DNA of 60,000 nucleotides, from positions 20,499,501 to 20,559,500 of the forward strand of contig NC_079881.1 in NCBI RefSeq assembly GCF_029227915.1, read 5' to 3'. Numbering within the stretch: the first letter of the stretch is position 1; every line of letters begins with the position of its first letter. The DNA comes from Hydractinia symbiolongicarpus. Its lineage: Eukaryota; Cnidaria; Hydrozoa; Anthoathecata; Hydractiniidae. Positions 32,153 to 47,100 of the stretch are shown here, piece by piece. The notes beneath the pieces are model-generated. The model was not told the origin of the DNA, ran no database searches, and saw only the letters and a list, made by a program, of their open reading frames with translations. A program made the position numbers and the translations under genes.

Positions 32153-35100
32153 ATGGGGCTGTTTATGCGACAATTATATTACATGTTGTACAAAAACTTT
32201 TTATTCAAAATACGCAATAAAAGACAGACTGTCATGGAAATATTAATTGTTTTGTATTTTGTGATGTTACTTGTTATCGTTAAAAAGACTACGCCTCACG
32301 ATACTGAGAAAGCAGTTACAGAGTCTGAGCAAATATTATTTAAGGTGAATGATAAAGCAATGAAGATTGGCTTTGTCAAAAAAACAGGTATATATTTTTA
32401 TCACATTATTTCCATATTTTTCTTTTTTTCTTTTCTGCTTATGCTCAACTTCATGTGCTTTAAATACCTATATGAGCCACTGGTCTAATGGTGATGTGAT
32501 ATTGTTTGTCAAATTGGTGTGTGTGTGTAGCAGTTCTTTGATTAATGAATAAGTAAAAACAAGAAGACCAGTGTGAGTAAGAAAAAAATAAAATGTGAAC
32601 ATTTTGTAGTGCACTGTTATTATTATTATTATTATTTTCTATGAATCCTAATGATTTATATAACTTGTTTTTAGGTGGTAAGTTTGTGGATGATTTGGTC
32701 AGGAGTGTGCAGTCAGAAACTAACCTTACCTTTTATGAATTTGATTCTGAGGATAAAATGGATGATTTTTACAAACATGACAAAGATAAAAAGAATTTCT
32801 CAACTGGAATTCTATTTGAATACAACACCAGTTCCCATGAATTAAGTTATACAATTAAAACACCATTTAATTTGATGCCAGATGCGTCAGTAAAAGATAC
32901 TGATGAAGGTCAGTTATCTTAGATTCGAGATATCAGTTATACCCAGGTTTTTTTGGCTACTATATTTATATGTGGGCAAAAAACAAATTTTATTCTATGT
33001 ACTATATGACATATTTTGAGAACTTTGCCTACTTGATTTGATACCGTGTAATAAAGATATCGTCGCAGATGTGTTTTCATTAACTTAAAATATATATATC
33101 TATATATATATATAAACTTCGAATTCGAAAGCATGTCACTTTTTCCATTTACATGGTTTTTTTCATGCCCAATGTATAAATTATTTTTTAAATCAGCATT
33201 AAATGACAACATCATTAAATACTTAATAATAATATACAACAATTTTAGGAAAATGTCGAAAACCTGGGGATATTCATTCACCTACAGTTTGCCCAGCTGG
33301 ATCCTATGTCAATACTGGTTTTTCGTCACTACAAGCAATAATTGATGTACATTTTATTCAGGTATGTTCAAAATTGCCTCCTTTTTCTTTTTTTGAACCC
33401 AAATTATCCACATTTTTCCCCTGTGTTGTAAAAAATGTTGTAAATATAAATTTGTCTGCAAATACATTTTGTAACAAGAAAGTTGAGTTCCTTTTTTGGC
33501 CATTTTTAAATATATATCTTTTGGCTTTCTATGACATATCCTAATATTTTTTAATCAGATACAATAAATTTTATCAAGATGGTTGTCTTTTGTGATAATG
33601 ACAATTTAGGTACACAGATAAAAATATGCAGTGTTTAAACGTCCCCTACTTGTCTGCAACATAAAAAATAATAAATTCTCATCGAGAAACAAGTAGCTAC
33701 TAATGAACAAGCCAATGGTAATTGATCTACGGTGTTCCCAGGCCAAATCTAGAAATTTTTGCTAACCAACTGTACTTTTCTAATTTGAACCCTAATTATG
33801 CATTGTGGTGTCCAGCTAACAAATCAGAAAAATGTTTACCATTGAAGATATTTTTGATTTTTCTGAAATTTAGAAATTTTGAAGGTCCTTAAAATGTCAC
33901 ACAATGATTCCTTCATACTCTCTTCCTAAACTAAAAAAAAGCAACATGGAGTATCCCATTTAAGTGTAACTTGATGTAAATTAATAATTATTTACAAATG
34001 AGACTTGCTTTAAAGGCATCTAAAAGGTAATCCACTGTTTTAACATACTAGATTGTTACGAATCAATCCATATCTTCTCCCATTAACATTGGTATGAAGA
34101 TGTTCCCTAAAAGGAAATACGATCCACCTCAGGACTACTTGAAAAATGTTGTGATGATATATATGAACATTGCATTTGCTCCATACATTCTTTTTCTCTT
34201 AACCAACATTGTAACCGAGAAGGTAGAATACATTGATTTCTTTATCATTTTTATTTATTATATCTTTTTTTGTCTTTTTTAATATCACGAAAAGACACGT
34301 TAAAACACTTTAGGTGATTCTTTTATTTGTCTCCTATATATTTTGCAGGAAAATAAAATTAAGGAGTCAATGAAAATCATGGGGCTCAACATGACAACAT
34401 TTTGGCTATCGTGGTTCATAACCTATGCTGTTGTTATCTTAATTGGTTGCATACTGACCACCATTATTTCTGCAGGTTACTTATACATATTTTCATTTCA
34501 CCTTGTGGGAATTGTACAAATTTTAAATTTAATGCAGTGTATGTCTTTTATTTTCATATTAATTCATAAATTCTGTGGTCTTGCAGTAGTTAAATGTAAA
34601 ATTTACGGGAAACACATATATATTTTGTTTCAATGTCATCCACACTACCACAGTAGCATTTTGGTATATCTTTTAAAAAATGTGTCTTTGCTTATCTTTT
34701 AAGTCATTTTCATTATCTTTTTTTTATCCAGGTGCGAAGATATATGGAGACAGCCAATACGTCATCATCTTTTTGATTTTGTTTTTGTTTGGACTATCAA
34801 TCATTACCCTATCTTTTCTGTTCACCATCTTCTTCAAGAAAGCAAAAACTGCAGGGATGGCTGGCTCACTTGGTACAATATTGTTAAGTTTGTTATCGTT
34901 GTTACATATCTATCTCGACACATCAAATGCTGTAAAATGGTTGACTTGTCTCCTTTCACCAGTCGCTTTGAGCTTGGGTCTAACCGCAGTGAGTTTTTCA
35001 TTATTTCATTCTTTTTATTTTAGCATTTTTTATGCAGGCAGGGTGTGTAACATCTATTAACAAAGCTGGTTTTTGTACAGTCTAAAAGATAACAGATTAA

Positions 35101-38100
35101 AATAAAACCTTTAAAAAGAAGTAATTAATATTTCCAAAAAAATTCTATCTTGTGTATTTCCTGTCATTAAAAAAATGTGGTTGTTTTAGCTATCTGTTTT
35201 TGTGATTTTGCGACGCACTTCTCATAGCAGAGTCGATGGAAGAATTAGTTGAAAAGTTTGAGAAGTGGAAGAAAGGACTAGAAGAGAAAGGGCTAAAGGT
35301 AAACACAGCAAAGTCTAAAGTCATGATTAGTAGCATTGCAGCCAAGTGTGACCTTGTAGTTGGAAAGTGGCCTTGTGGAGTTTGTAGGAAAGGGGTTGGT
35401 AGTAACTCAATTTTTTGTCAGACTTGCAAGCATTGGGTACATAAGAAGTGCAGTAGTATTAGTGGAAGGTTAAGTGTGACATACAGTTTGTATGCAAGCG
35501 TTGCAAAGGTGAGATTATAGAGAATGAAGTATTTCCAGCTTTAATGATGTACAACAGTGCCTCGTTAGAGATAGTTGAGAACTTCTGTTACTTAGGTGAT
35601 ATGTTGGGCAGTGAAGGAGGTGTTGGAAGAAGTGTTACTTGCAGGATAGGTTCTGCTTGGAAAAAGTTCAGAGAGTTACTTCCTTAGTTGACTAGCAGAG
35701 TCTTGTCAATTGAGGTAAAAGGTAGGTTGTATAAGGCCTGTGTAAGAAGTGTTATGTTGTACGGTAGTGAAACATGGGCGGTAAACCAGGAAGATCTTGA
35801 CCGTTTAGAAAGAAATGATATGAGAATGGTTAGTTGGATGTGTAACGCCAGTCTGAAAGATAGAAGGAGTTCAGATGAGCTAAGAAGCAGGCTAAGTATC
35901 CATAGAATTAAAGATGTTATCCGAATAAGAAGATTGAACTAGATGGGGCACTTGGAAAGAATGGAGGATGATAATTGGGTAAGAAAGTGTAGAGACTTGA
36001 TAGTTCCTGGGGCAAAGCCCAGAGGCAGACCGAGAAAGACTTGGCAGGAGGTTATATGGACAGACTTGATACAGAGGAAGTTGAGTTTAGATCTAACACA
36101 GTCTAGATCAGATTGGAAGAGGGTCATTAATATACCCCGTCCAATCCATGCTAGCATGGAAAACGGACGTTAAGCCGAGAATGATGATGATGATGATGAC
36201 TGAATTGGAAAAAGATTTCTGATGTCAAATTTTAATGTTTCACATCACTTTCACAATGTCTCTTTTTCACAGTATGTTGTATGCAACTGGTATAGTAAAC
36301 TTCTTTAGTACACAAGATTCGGATTTTGATCTTGTGAATGCTCCATTTGCCTTTTTTTAATCTGGGACAGTCAGAATCGAATTTACTTGAAGCATTAACA
36401 GCAGGCAGAATTAATGAATGAATTACTACGGTTAAAACTTCTTGTTCCGAAAACCTATTTCTGCAGTCACATCTTTTGTTTGTTGATAAAACCTTTGTAG
36501 TAAGAATCCATTTTACAATTTGCATTTAATAAAAAAAACACAGGAAATGCAAACCTTTTATGCAAAAAACAACTGAATTTAGTACTTGCAAATGGAACTA
36601 AATTTAATACTTTGCAGAACAGAAGTTAAATCTACTTTGGTTTTATAAATATGCAAAAAAGCTAAGCATATATCTTAAATTGTGCAACAAATTTTGGAGC
36701 ACATTGATTTGCATCCATGTTGGTTTTTAGCCACATGGTGAAGCAGTTGGAGCAGATTTAAGTCTTGATACAAAAAAGGCCTAAATTGTTTAAATTATAG
36801 GTACTGGAACTGTATCATTAATCTATTAATTACAATGACAATTTTTTTTGGTTATGCATGATTGGTATCTCCCTCTAATATGTTTTACAATGGTTTTTTT
36901 TATTAGGGCCTTGATAGTAAAAACCCATTGACCTTTTCCAATCTTGCATCGAAAGGTGACTTTCCAGCTAGTAATGCAATCATAATGATATTTATCGACA
37001 TATTTTTATACCTCTTTCTGGCAATGTATTTGGATGCTGTTTTTCCTGGTGAATATGGCAAAGCAAAACATCCATTATTTCCCTTTTTACCGTCATACTG
37101 GAAAAATATATTTGGTAAAAAAGATCACACTGTTAAAAGACAGACTTCCTTGATACGTTCTGGCTCTTTAAAGGAAAGTTCAATACAGGAAGATATTGAA
37201 GAAATTCCTGAAGAACTACTTGGAGACAAAGTTATCAGGTAATTTTTAACACGAGACTTGTGTGATATTTATTATTACCTAACATTTTGAGTTTTCATTA
37301 AATTCTACATTTCTTTAATTTATTTTTTTGTATTTTCTAGTATAAAAAATCTTCGAAAAGTTTTTAAACAAGGCAAGAAGAAACCGGATGTGCGAGCCCT
37401 TAATGGAGTAACACTTGATGTTTTTGAAGGGCAGATAACTGCTCTACTTGGTCATAACGGCGCTGGAAAAAGTACTTTGATATCTACTTTGACTGGTATG
37501 TTAGTACCAACAGAAGGTAATGCAGAGATGTATGGATTAAGCATACGTCAGTCAGAAGAGATGGATGACATTCGACAAATAATTGGTAATATTTGTTCTA
37601 TAGGACGTTTAATGTAATGTTATTTCACAATAAAAAGTACTTGGCAATATATAATAATCTTTGGAACAATCCAGTTCGTAATTTTTCAAGCTTTTCTTGT
37701 TTGTTGTTGTTAGAGAGAGTTGTTAGTTTATAGAAATTCAGAGATGTTTTGTTTCTCCTTATTAAATTATATTGAAATATAATCTTTATAAGGCTTGCAC
37801 AAGATTAACATTGATGTTGAATTTTAACAGCTGTGAAAGTAAATGGAGCAGTGGAATAAATAAAAAATTGAATTCTTAAAGTAGCACAAAACTTTTATTT
37901 TATACTAACATTACACAGCATACTTACCATACATTATTGTCTATTCACTACGCCATATCACGTACTAGTAGAACTAGTTTTGCATCAATATGTTTCAAAC
38001 GTCTATCACAAAATCGTAATATAAACACATTTACTGGTTTTTAGGATTATGTCCTCAACAAAATATCATATTTGAGCAACTAAATGCAAGAGAGCACTTA

Positions 38101-41100
38101 AAAATATATGCTGGCATCAAAGGACTCCCTCCTAACGAAATTGACCAAATTGTAAGTTTTATTGTGCGCTCATTCCTATGTTTGTGTTTTTGTCAGAATC
38201 CATACACAATCACACAGTTTGTTTGAATTTGACACAAAGATTCAGCTAAGAATGTGTTTTATAAAAACTCTGTTGCAAAACCTAAATGTGCTTATATACG
38301 TCCCCACTCCCGGGCTCTTTAAATGCAATGTTATCAGCCCATTTGGTGCCATCTACTGACCGCTAACCAGCTTGTGTGGCAGGCAAGAAAGTTAGAGCAA
38401 TGCTATACGTATTTCTGGCAGTAATGTAACATGGTTTCAGTCAGAGGGAAGGAAGAGGCAACCGTTAGGAAGGAATCCCCAGGGACGTCAAAACTTCCTG
38501 TTACTTTATTAATTGTCAAATTATCTTGAAATTTGCAATATGAGGGTTCAAATATGACATAAAATCTTGTAAATAAGATAAAATTAAAATACTTCACCTG
38601 TCAAGTCTGTTAATTAGTTTTTAAGCTTTTTACAATGTTAAGTGTTTAACATCCTTTAGGTTGACTCTTTGCTAAAAGATATTGATTTGCATGGGCACGC
38701 TACAACTCTCTCAAAAGATTTAAGTGGTGGACAAAAACGAAAATTGTGTGTTGGTATTGCTTTGATTGGTAATCCAAAGGTAAAGTTTAGCATTACGCAT
38801 GTGTTTCATCAATATGGAATAATAATTTAAATTATTTATGAAATTAAGGCTGCAGTGTTAAAAAAAGGTTTAGAAGTTTACAGAATGGGGTGAAGGAATT
38901 ATTTCAATTAGAAAAAATACAACAATGTAACGTTGTAATGTGTAAACAATCTGTTGTTTTAAAACTTCACTTTTGTATGTCACTACCTTCATTAAATACT
39001 GCAAGTGTAAAACTGTAATGCAGTATTTCAATATTGAATTTGTTGGAGGAGAGCTTGTATCAATGGGCGACGCTTATTAGAGGATATATATACATTTCAT
39101 TTACTTACTGTTTGCGTGCTTAATACACTAAACCCTTATTTCCTTGATGTATCTCAAATAAGGTCTACAAAGGTGTATAAAAACTGTGGTTTATTGGTGT
39201 GATGTCTAGATTGTGTTTTTGGATGAACCAACCAGTGGAATGGATCCGTCTTCTCGGCGTCAGATTTGGTCTTTGCTGCAATCAAGAAGAAATGGCAGGG
39301 TTATATTTTTGACAACACATTTTATGGATGAGGCTGATATTTTAGCAGGTAGCATACATTAAAAAGTTAATTTTGTAATCAAAATATGTGATGATTCCAA
39401 GAAACAAGCTATTATTATAATAATCATAATATAATTATGTTTATATATAAAAACATTAAAATTATCACTAAATAAAAGTAGGCGATAAACGATGCTAAGC
39501 TATACTTATTATTATTTGTTTTCTCTACCAATATTGATAATAGCATAATATGGCTGACGCATAATAGTTTTAAACCTAATTATGCAGAAATCAAGTGGAA
39601 AATATTATTTTTTTAAAAATAGCTTGCATATCAACAAAAATGTTTTGTTTCATGTTTTTTATAAATTGTATATGTGAATATATTTTGTTTGATCGATGTA
39701 AAAGATGAATCACTAATTACTCTCTTTTAATTTCTTCACAATGTGGAATGTTGTAAACATACAGCCCTTACCTGTAGTTATAAATAAAGACAAAATACAT
39801 GGTTATATATGCTTTTAGTATGTTGTATTTTTAGGAAGGAGAAATTCTTTTGGTGACCTTAGTTTAGTTTTTTATATAATACTTTGATGGAGTTTTATAA
39901 TTTCTTTTCAGATTACAAAGCCATAATGACAAAAGGTAAAATCCGCTGTGCGGGAACCTCTCTTTTCCTTAAATCAAGATTTGGTGTAGGCTATCATTTG
40001 GGGTGAGTGTTAATGAAGTATAAACAAAACTTTGTTTTAAAAAATCAACTGTTATAAATATTTGTTTTCTTTTAAAGCATGGTTCTTGAAAAGAATGCAG
40101 ACATTCTAGCCATACAAAACACTGTTAAAGGAGTTATCCCCACTGCTGAAATATCACGTCATCATGGAAAAGAACTGGCTTTCCGACTTCCATTAGCAGA
40201 AGTCAATAAATTTCCTGGTATGTGTACTAATATTTTATTTACACCTACATTTTACAGCTGATAAATTGTACCCATATTAAATCTAAATATTTCCAAACGT
40301 ATCGGTATAATTATAAATAGTATTCAATAAATTTTTTTATGCAAAAAATCTTTTTTGGCTGCAAATTATAATTTTATATGTAATCGGTATGTGATTATGC
40401 TTGACAACATTTTTTCAGTCAGTTGTGTGGCAATGGTCTAACTTAATGTATTGGGAAAACAAAACAAATCAGGACAGCCCAGAAAAAAATATGATATTTT
40501 CTGATACGCTTTTAAACAATTATATTTCCTGATTTAATTTTACAGAGCATTTACAGAGCAAGCTACAAGAAGTCATTATTGTTGTGCTCTGATGATTCCC
40601 TATATTTCCAAGCCCTTGATAAGACATGCTACCATTGTAAAAACTATTTTTATTCTTTAATGTGTAATAATGTTTTTGGAATTTAATAAATTTGAAAAAT
40701 CAGGATGAATTCAGTAGTTGTTAAATGACTAAACAGCTACTGAAAAGGATGGATTACACTTTGTATATAGTGCTGTATTCTCTGAAAACAATAAATGTAA
40801 AAATTTGAATCTTGGCTATTACATGCATTCAATGCGTTTAAAGTTATTGTGAGCCAAAGTATACCACTTTTTTTCTGAAAACAGGCAGGTGCACCTATCA
40901 CCACAGTAAAAGCCACTGTTCAGGTTTTTAAGGACTATAGGGGCGTGAAAATATATCAGAAATGTTACGCCATGCTTTAGTATTATTGCTGTTCAGGGAC
41001 ATGCCATGCGACCTTTGTAGCTTTTGGATATCTCTAAATTAAATTTGGGGAATCAAGTTTTGGATATGGCTACAGAATCTTTTATCTGGGAATTTTTTAT

Positions 41101-44100
41101 ATCTGTATGGCGACCATTTTGAAGGTCCCTTTTTTAACTTTTTTATCTTTTAAATGCTTTGAGTTTGCAAAGGATCTGTTTTTTATATGTTTGTACTTTT
41201 TTATGGAATAATTAATGACGTTTTATAGCCTGTAAAAAATCTTTAACAAACTAATACCCAGGCTACCAACATACATTGTTGTTAGGAGCTAGCTAATTTT
41301 AGCAAGGGAAGCTACAAGTTTTTTATACCCCTTTCACAGATCTTTCTGCTTCTTCTTTGCTTTTTTGTAATATTTTTACATATTTTGGAATTTTTTTGGA
41401 GCTTTACCTTTTTTGGCTAATGTACAAGTGTGAAATACACTTATTTTGATGTTTTTAGCTGCATAGGGACCAAGGAGGTTTTTTATTCATAAAACATCCA
41501 GCTCGTTCATAACGTCAAAAACCTGGCTTACACTTTTTTATAGCTACCATAATTTTACCACTCATAGTCCTATTCTACCATAATTTGTGTAATGGTAATT
41601 GAGTGTATTCTGAATTTAACATAGCAGTTTATGGGTAGTATGGGTACGCATTGGGAAAATAGCAGCACATATGTCCAGATGAACATCCTGCATTTTTATT
41701 CGAAAGCAGTTTGCAGTCTTACAATTCTTTTTCAACTAACAAATTTATTAAATATCTAGTGAAAAATAATATCGCCAAACTTTTAGCTCCAATATCCTTT
41801 AAAAAGTAATAAAACTAATAGCCACAATGATTCTTAATGGGGGTTTTAGTATGTGTGGCACCCTCTCCAAGCTCTTTTAGAGTGAATATTTTTATACTGA
41901 TGTAAAAATAACCCATAGAATGTCACAAGATGGGCTCAAAGATAGAGTAGACGATATGACCACTGCAATTTAGTTGATGGAGTTTTTGTCTGTTTTTTAT
42001 TATTTACGTCAACCGCTTGGTTTATGCTTGAGAGAAGATAATATTCCCATTCATATGCAACTGGTTTTAGTTGTGGTTTAATAAAGTTTTTTGGTGAAAA
42101 GTCTCTTGTTAGTCCTACCTGTTGTATTTTAAGTCCCCAACACCTTACTCATGAAACACCTTACTCATGAAAGGGTTTATCTTTGCAACTGTTTTAATCA
42201 TTATTCTCTAATTTCAGATTTATTTAATCATTTCGAGGAGTCAAAGGAAGCCAACAACCTTTTCTCAGTTACAAAGTTAGGAATTACTAGTTACGGTGTG
42301 TCAATTACCACGTTAGAGGAAGTATTCTTGAAGCTAGAAGAACCCAGCGAAGAAGAAGAGGAAGCAAATACAATTGAAAATCCACAGGCCTACCCAATAG
42401 CAATGAACGAACAGACGCATTTAACAGTCAATAATGGGCTTAAAGTTTCGGAAAGTGTTGGTGATTTGTATAGCTCAAACCTAGAATTAAATCCAGCCAC
42501 CCTTGATAGTACCTCTAAAAGAACAGATGTATCTTTGTGGATACAATTTATGGCACTGCTTGAGGTAGCCCACCTTTACATGAAAATTACTTTACATGAA
42601 AAATATTTTTTTGTGTTTGGAACTTGGCGAACTGTTGTTTTTACCATTTGACTGTGTTACTGTGTGTTTTTATATCTAAAATGCGACACTCTTGTTATTA
42701 TATCCTATCTTAAAGTTGTAAGCTGGGACAAAATTTTATTTGTTTAACCCTTAATGGAAATCTGCTAACATTGTTTTAATCATAACAATTTATATGCAAA
42801 AAGGGTAGAAGTAAAATATATAATAGCTAAACGTATGTCCAGCCATATAAAGGATTTTTTTGAAGAAAAAATGGGCTTTAGTCATGGAGTCAGATTAAGT
42901 TTAGGTAAATGAAATGTATACAAGTTCTAGTTGAGGAAAATGTATACACTAGTTCATTGGCTAGCTTTGGTTAAAGTCTTAATGTCAATATTGTTTTGAC
43001 TTGCACACACTTTTCATTACAATGTGGTATCTGTACTTTCATAGATTCGCTGGAAATTGTCAATACGAAGCCCAATGAAGATTGTGTTTCAAGCTATTAT
43101 TCCTCCTATCCTTCTGGTTGTTGGTTTAGTACTTTTTCGAAATGTCACCAAAGGAGCGATTGATGATGTCAGCTCTGTGAAGTTACCCCCTTCTATGTAT
43201 TTGAAACAGGGCTCCAACCCTCCACGAGATGCATCAGAATTACTCTGGAAGTTAAAAATACGCAATAACACAAGTAGGTTTTGAATATCCTTAAGTTCAT
43301 GATGAAAGCTCTTCCTAGTAGAATTGTTTTAGGAATACAACCAGTTCATAGTGAATTAAGCATGTATTAGCCGTCAACCTGTGGAAATTTAACGGGGTCG
43401 CCCGTCCTTTATATGTTACATTTCGTGTTTCCTTTTTTTAATTAACACCAAAATTTGAAGCATTGGCAAAATTAGTTTATTACACACAAAAGGTATTGAT
43501 CATGCACTGGAAATTGCGCACATTCTAAAATTACTATGTCTTTTTTGTATTTTCAAAATAAAGCAAATAGATTGACAATACATCTGAACTGATACATAGA
43601 AGGTCTGTTGATGATGTCTCTGTAGCTTTTAATCATATTTGCATCATTCGTTATTTCGAGAATAACATTTCCAGGGTATATTTTCTGCAAACACAAGCCA
43701 CTATATTCTTCTAATTTTCCTGATTTTTCTAGTTTCTGAAATACTGAATAAATCATTCTCTGAAATTGATGTGCAGAATAAAAACATGTCAGCGTGGGAT
43801 CTGATAAAGTTAGCTCCTCATGCCATTGCCATTGATGTACTGAATGTCGGAAACACTGGACAGGTGTGTTGTGTGTGTATAACTTAGTTTTTGTGTGAAA
43901 CCTAACTTTAAGCAAAAAAGTGTCTTGTTAAAAATCAAAGCAGAAATGACCTTAAACTTTTCACTGTTTTTCTAATTCAAAATCAAAGGAGAAATGACCT
44001 TAAACGTTTCACTGTCTTTCTAATTCAAAATCAAAGGAGAAATGACCTTAAACTTTTCACTGTTTTTCTAATTCAAAATCAAAGGAGAAATGACCTTAAA

Positions 44101-47100
44101 CGTTTCACTGTCTTTCTAATTCAAAATCAAAGGAGAAATGACCTTAAACTTTACACTGTTTTTTAATTCAAAATCAAAGGAGAAATGACCTTAAACATTT
44201 CAATGTTTTTTCTAATTTAAATGAAACTGATGTTGTAGCTATAAGTACATGTATTTTAAAACCCTAATGTTATGATATAAGTTTTTTGTATCATCATACA
44301 CAATGCTGTGAAAAGACCTATGTTTTACCATGACTTCAAAAAATCATTTCACCTAAACTGACTTCCACATTCAGATTGATTACATTGTGAATTTCAATGA
44401 CACACATGTCAATTCACTTCCTGTTGGTATCAACACAATCAGCAATTCAATGTATCATTTAATGGCAAACAAAAAAGGTATCACAGTTGATCAGAAAATA
44501 TTAATATCTGTCTACAACAAGCGTTTTAAATCTCGAGAGGCTCGCTGGGTATACGATGGAGCTGGTCAAGCTGCAGTGATGCTGATTGGTTTGTGCTTTG
44601 TTACAATGTTGGGTGGCTTCACTGTGTACGTAGTCATGACACGTCAGGTTAGACATTTAAAGCGATTTTCGATTAAAACATTCTTCTGTTATTTACCGTA
44701 TATAATGGTAAGTTATGGTGGCATAGTTTGTGTTACTTTCTCTATGGTGAATCAGTTGTTACTCTATGGTGATACCACATATATTGCATTTGGCTGTCTA
44801 GTGTCGATCTGATCTGTTACAAAATCCTACCTTTATCGATAAATCTAAATTTTATTTAAAAATCAGGGAATTCTAATTTCAACTTTAAAATCATTTTTTT
44901 AGGGTGGCAATTACCCTTTCAAAAATCAAAAAAATTTTTTTGCATAATTAGTTACAAAAGGGTTTTTTTTTCGGACTATATATTCATATTTTTTCTGTTT
45001 TTACACACTTGTCACGATTTTCTAGTGATGCTACTAAATTAAAAATTTTATCTGGTTGAAAGACTAGAAAAGAGTTACTGTGTCACCTTAAACCTCTTTT
45101 TATAAATTTGTGGCTGATCATGATGATGATCAGGTTGGCGAGAAGAAATTTTCGCCGGTTTCACAACGTGCATGCTGCTATATTATTTAGAGTTTCAGCA
45201 ATGTTTTTTTAGCTCGGTATACGCCATCAATTGCGTGTTTCTGGCACAAGTCGTTTAATGTATTGGTTACAAATCCTGGCAGGAGATTTGCTGTTTTACG
45301 TTATTCCCATCGTCATACTGTTTATTGTAATACCAGCTATGAACATACATTCATTGAACATGGGAAATGCAATGGGCGCCATTTTTCTTCTACTGTTGCT
45401 TTACATCCCTGCAAACTTGTTCTTCTCCTACACCTTGTCATTCATGTTCACAAAATGGGAAACAACTCAAAATGCAATGCCAACGATAATTAATATGGTA
45501 TGTAAAAAAGAATCTTTCTTTTAACACACTGTAATGTTAGGAGATAATCCCTTTAGACCGTTTTTATAAAATATTAATATGCACAACATAATATTTAAAC
45601 CGTTCGTTGCATATGAAAATTTCTGAATTAACTGGGCGATACACCTTTCTCAAATATATTTTTCTTTAATATGTTTGAACTTAGTTTTAGAATCGAGGTA
45701 GTACTTTCTAAGGTTTGAGTTAAGAATTACCACACCAACTATTTTATCCTCATTCTAAGTCAAAAAACTAAAAAAGTATTTGATCTATTTTCTCAATATC
45801 TGTATGATTTTGAGGGTGATATTTTACACTCTTGCAATTCTATTTTAGATTGCAATTATTCCATATTACGTCATAACAACTATTGATATGGTATCTGGTA
45901 CAATAGATGGGAAACCATTGCATGCTGTTATTGCCATGATCGTGTCGGCACTCGATCCACCTTCCACACTGTTGACTGGACTGTATTACATTGCTAGGGT
46001 AGGTGTGGAACCGATTCTTCTTTTTATTCTTATTTTGTAGCGCAGGCTGTCTATGTTGACAGAATTGCCACGCCTCCTCAAAGTATCTCAATTGTCCTCA
46101 ATTTTGATAAAACTCCTTAAGACACCCCAAATCCCCTCCGCAGGTCGCTTGCTCAACACTTTTCTGCTCAAACCCTTGCAATTGTCGTTTTGCAAAACTA
46201 TTTGGTTTTTATTTTTAACATGCATAAAAATGCTTCATGAGTACAGCAAAAATATTTTTCCGTCGTGACATTGCCTTGAAATGCCCATAAATATTCTCGC
46301 TTTTTTTTAGAAAAGTATCAATTTTTTACAAATTTAAATGCATGGTTTCCATCTTTTCTCTTTAAATGGGACGCCGTGTGTAGAATTTTTCAAAGACAAG
46401 TTGTTTCTGGGAAGACCACAGAAGACTTGGAGATTAAAACTATTTTATACTAAAATTTAGAGATTTTTGCAGAGGAAGTTAGCAAACTCTACTTCTTAAG
46501 TCTTATTTTGCAGTGCACTGTACACGATTATTTTGTCGGATAAGAACTTTGTGGCTGTAATTTCTTAGAGTATACAGATTATTTATAGGTTTTGTACTGT
46601 AGAATTAAAAAATAAGTAAAAATTGCACTCGTTTCTCGATAGAAAACAAAAATATAGCAAATATTTCGTGTAGATTAGCCAATCACAGTGCGAGAAAAAC
46701 TCTAACCGCATTATGTTTTGATGTATAGGTATATCGTGTCGAATCAATCTTGCAACAAAAAACCGAAATCGATAATATTCCAGCATCCAAGTATTTTGAT
46801 TGGTATTCCAACAACGCCCTTCCGGCTGTGTATTTATTTGTAAGTGATTTTCACCTATGCTGATCAGTGAAACATTTTGCATGGTTGCATTTATGACTTT
46901 TATTTCATTTTCCCACGTAGACGTTTATCCATCTTATTGTGTTTTCGTGGGCTGCTTATGCGATAGATTGTTACAAATCTGGTGGCATATTGATATTTCC
47001 GCTCTCATTGTTTCCGAAGTCGACTTGCCGGTAAGTATTTATGGCGTGTTATTTTCGTTGAATGGCGGGTTATTTTCGTTGAATATCGTGTTATTTCGTT

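Larger units (their letters stand above)
32153..37238 (+). other. ABCA exons 1-7: first transmembrane domain
   Basis: Residues 1-489. TM1 is in exon 1 ([17 protein letters not shown]), followed by a loop to about residue 225 with several Cys ([18 protein letters not shown]). Exons 4-6 hold TM2-TM5, including the family block [20 protein letters not shown] (the ABCA KE.MR.MGL...WLSWF motif). Exon 7 holds the last TM ([20 protein letters not shown]) and the PGEYG...PFLPSYW motif just before NBD1. The exon 2 donor (GAAG|GTCAGT) is the weakest splice site of the gene. The 36907 acceptor follows a 1.9-kb intron holding a LINE fragment. Confidence 0.9.
37341..42564 (+). other. ABCA exons 8-14: first nucleotide-binding domain
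   Basis: Residues 490-886. Walker [10 protein letters not shown] is at about 527-535 (exon 8), the Q-loop [12 protein letters not shown] opens exon 9, the signature LSGGQKRKL is at 628-636 (exon 10), Walker [14 protein letters not shown] starts exon 11 at 648, and the H-loop TTHFMDEAD contains His684. Exons 12-13 hold the [18 protein letters not shown] region, and exon 14 the ABCA regulatory block [18 protein letters not shown] followed by an acidic linker (EEEEEA). All catalytic residues are present, so NBD1 should bind and hydrolyse ATP. Confidence 0.92.

Noticed and set aside
32641-32674. ATG at 32641 as an alternative ABCA start
   Set aside because: It lies in intron 1 just upstream of the acceptor TTTTTAG at 32674; exon 2 continues the phase of exon 1 perfectly.
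43931-44220. CRISPR-like repeat array
   Set aside because: Units are contiguous without spacers, and the locus is an intron of a eukaryotic gene.
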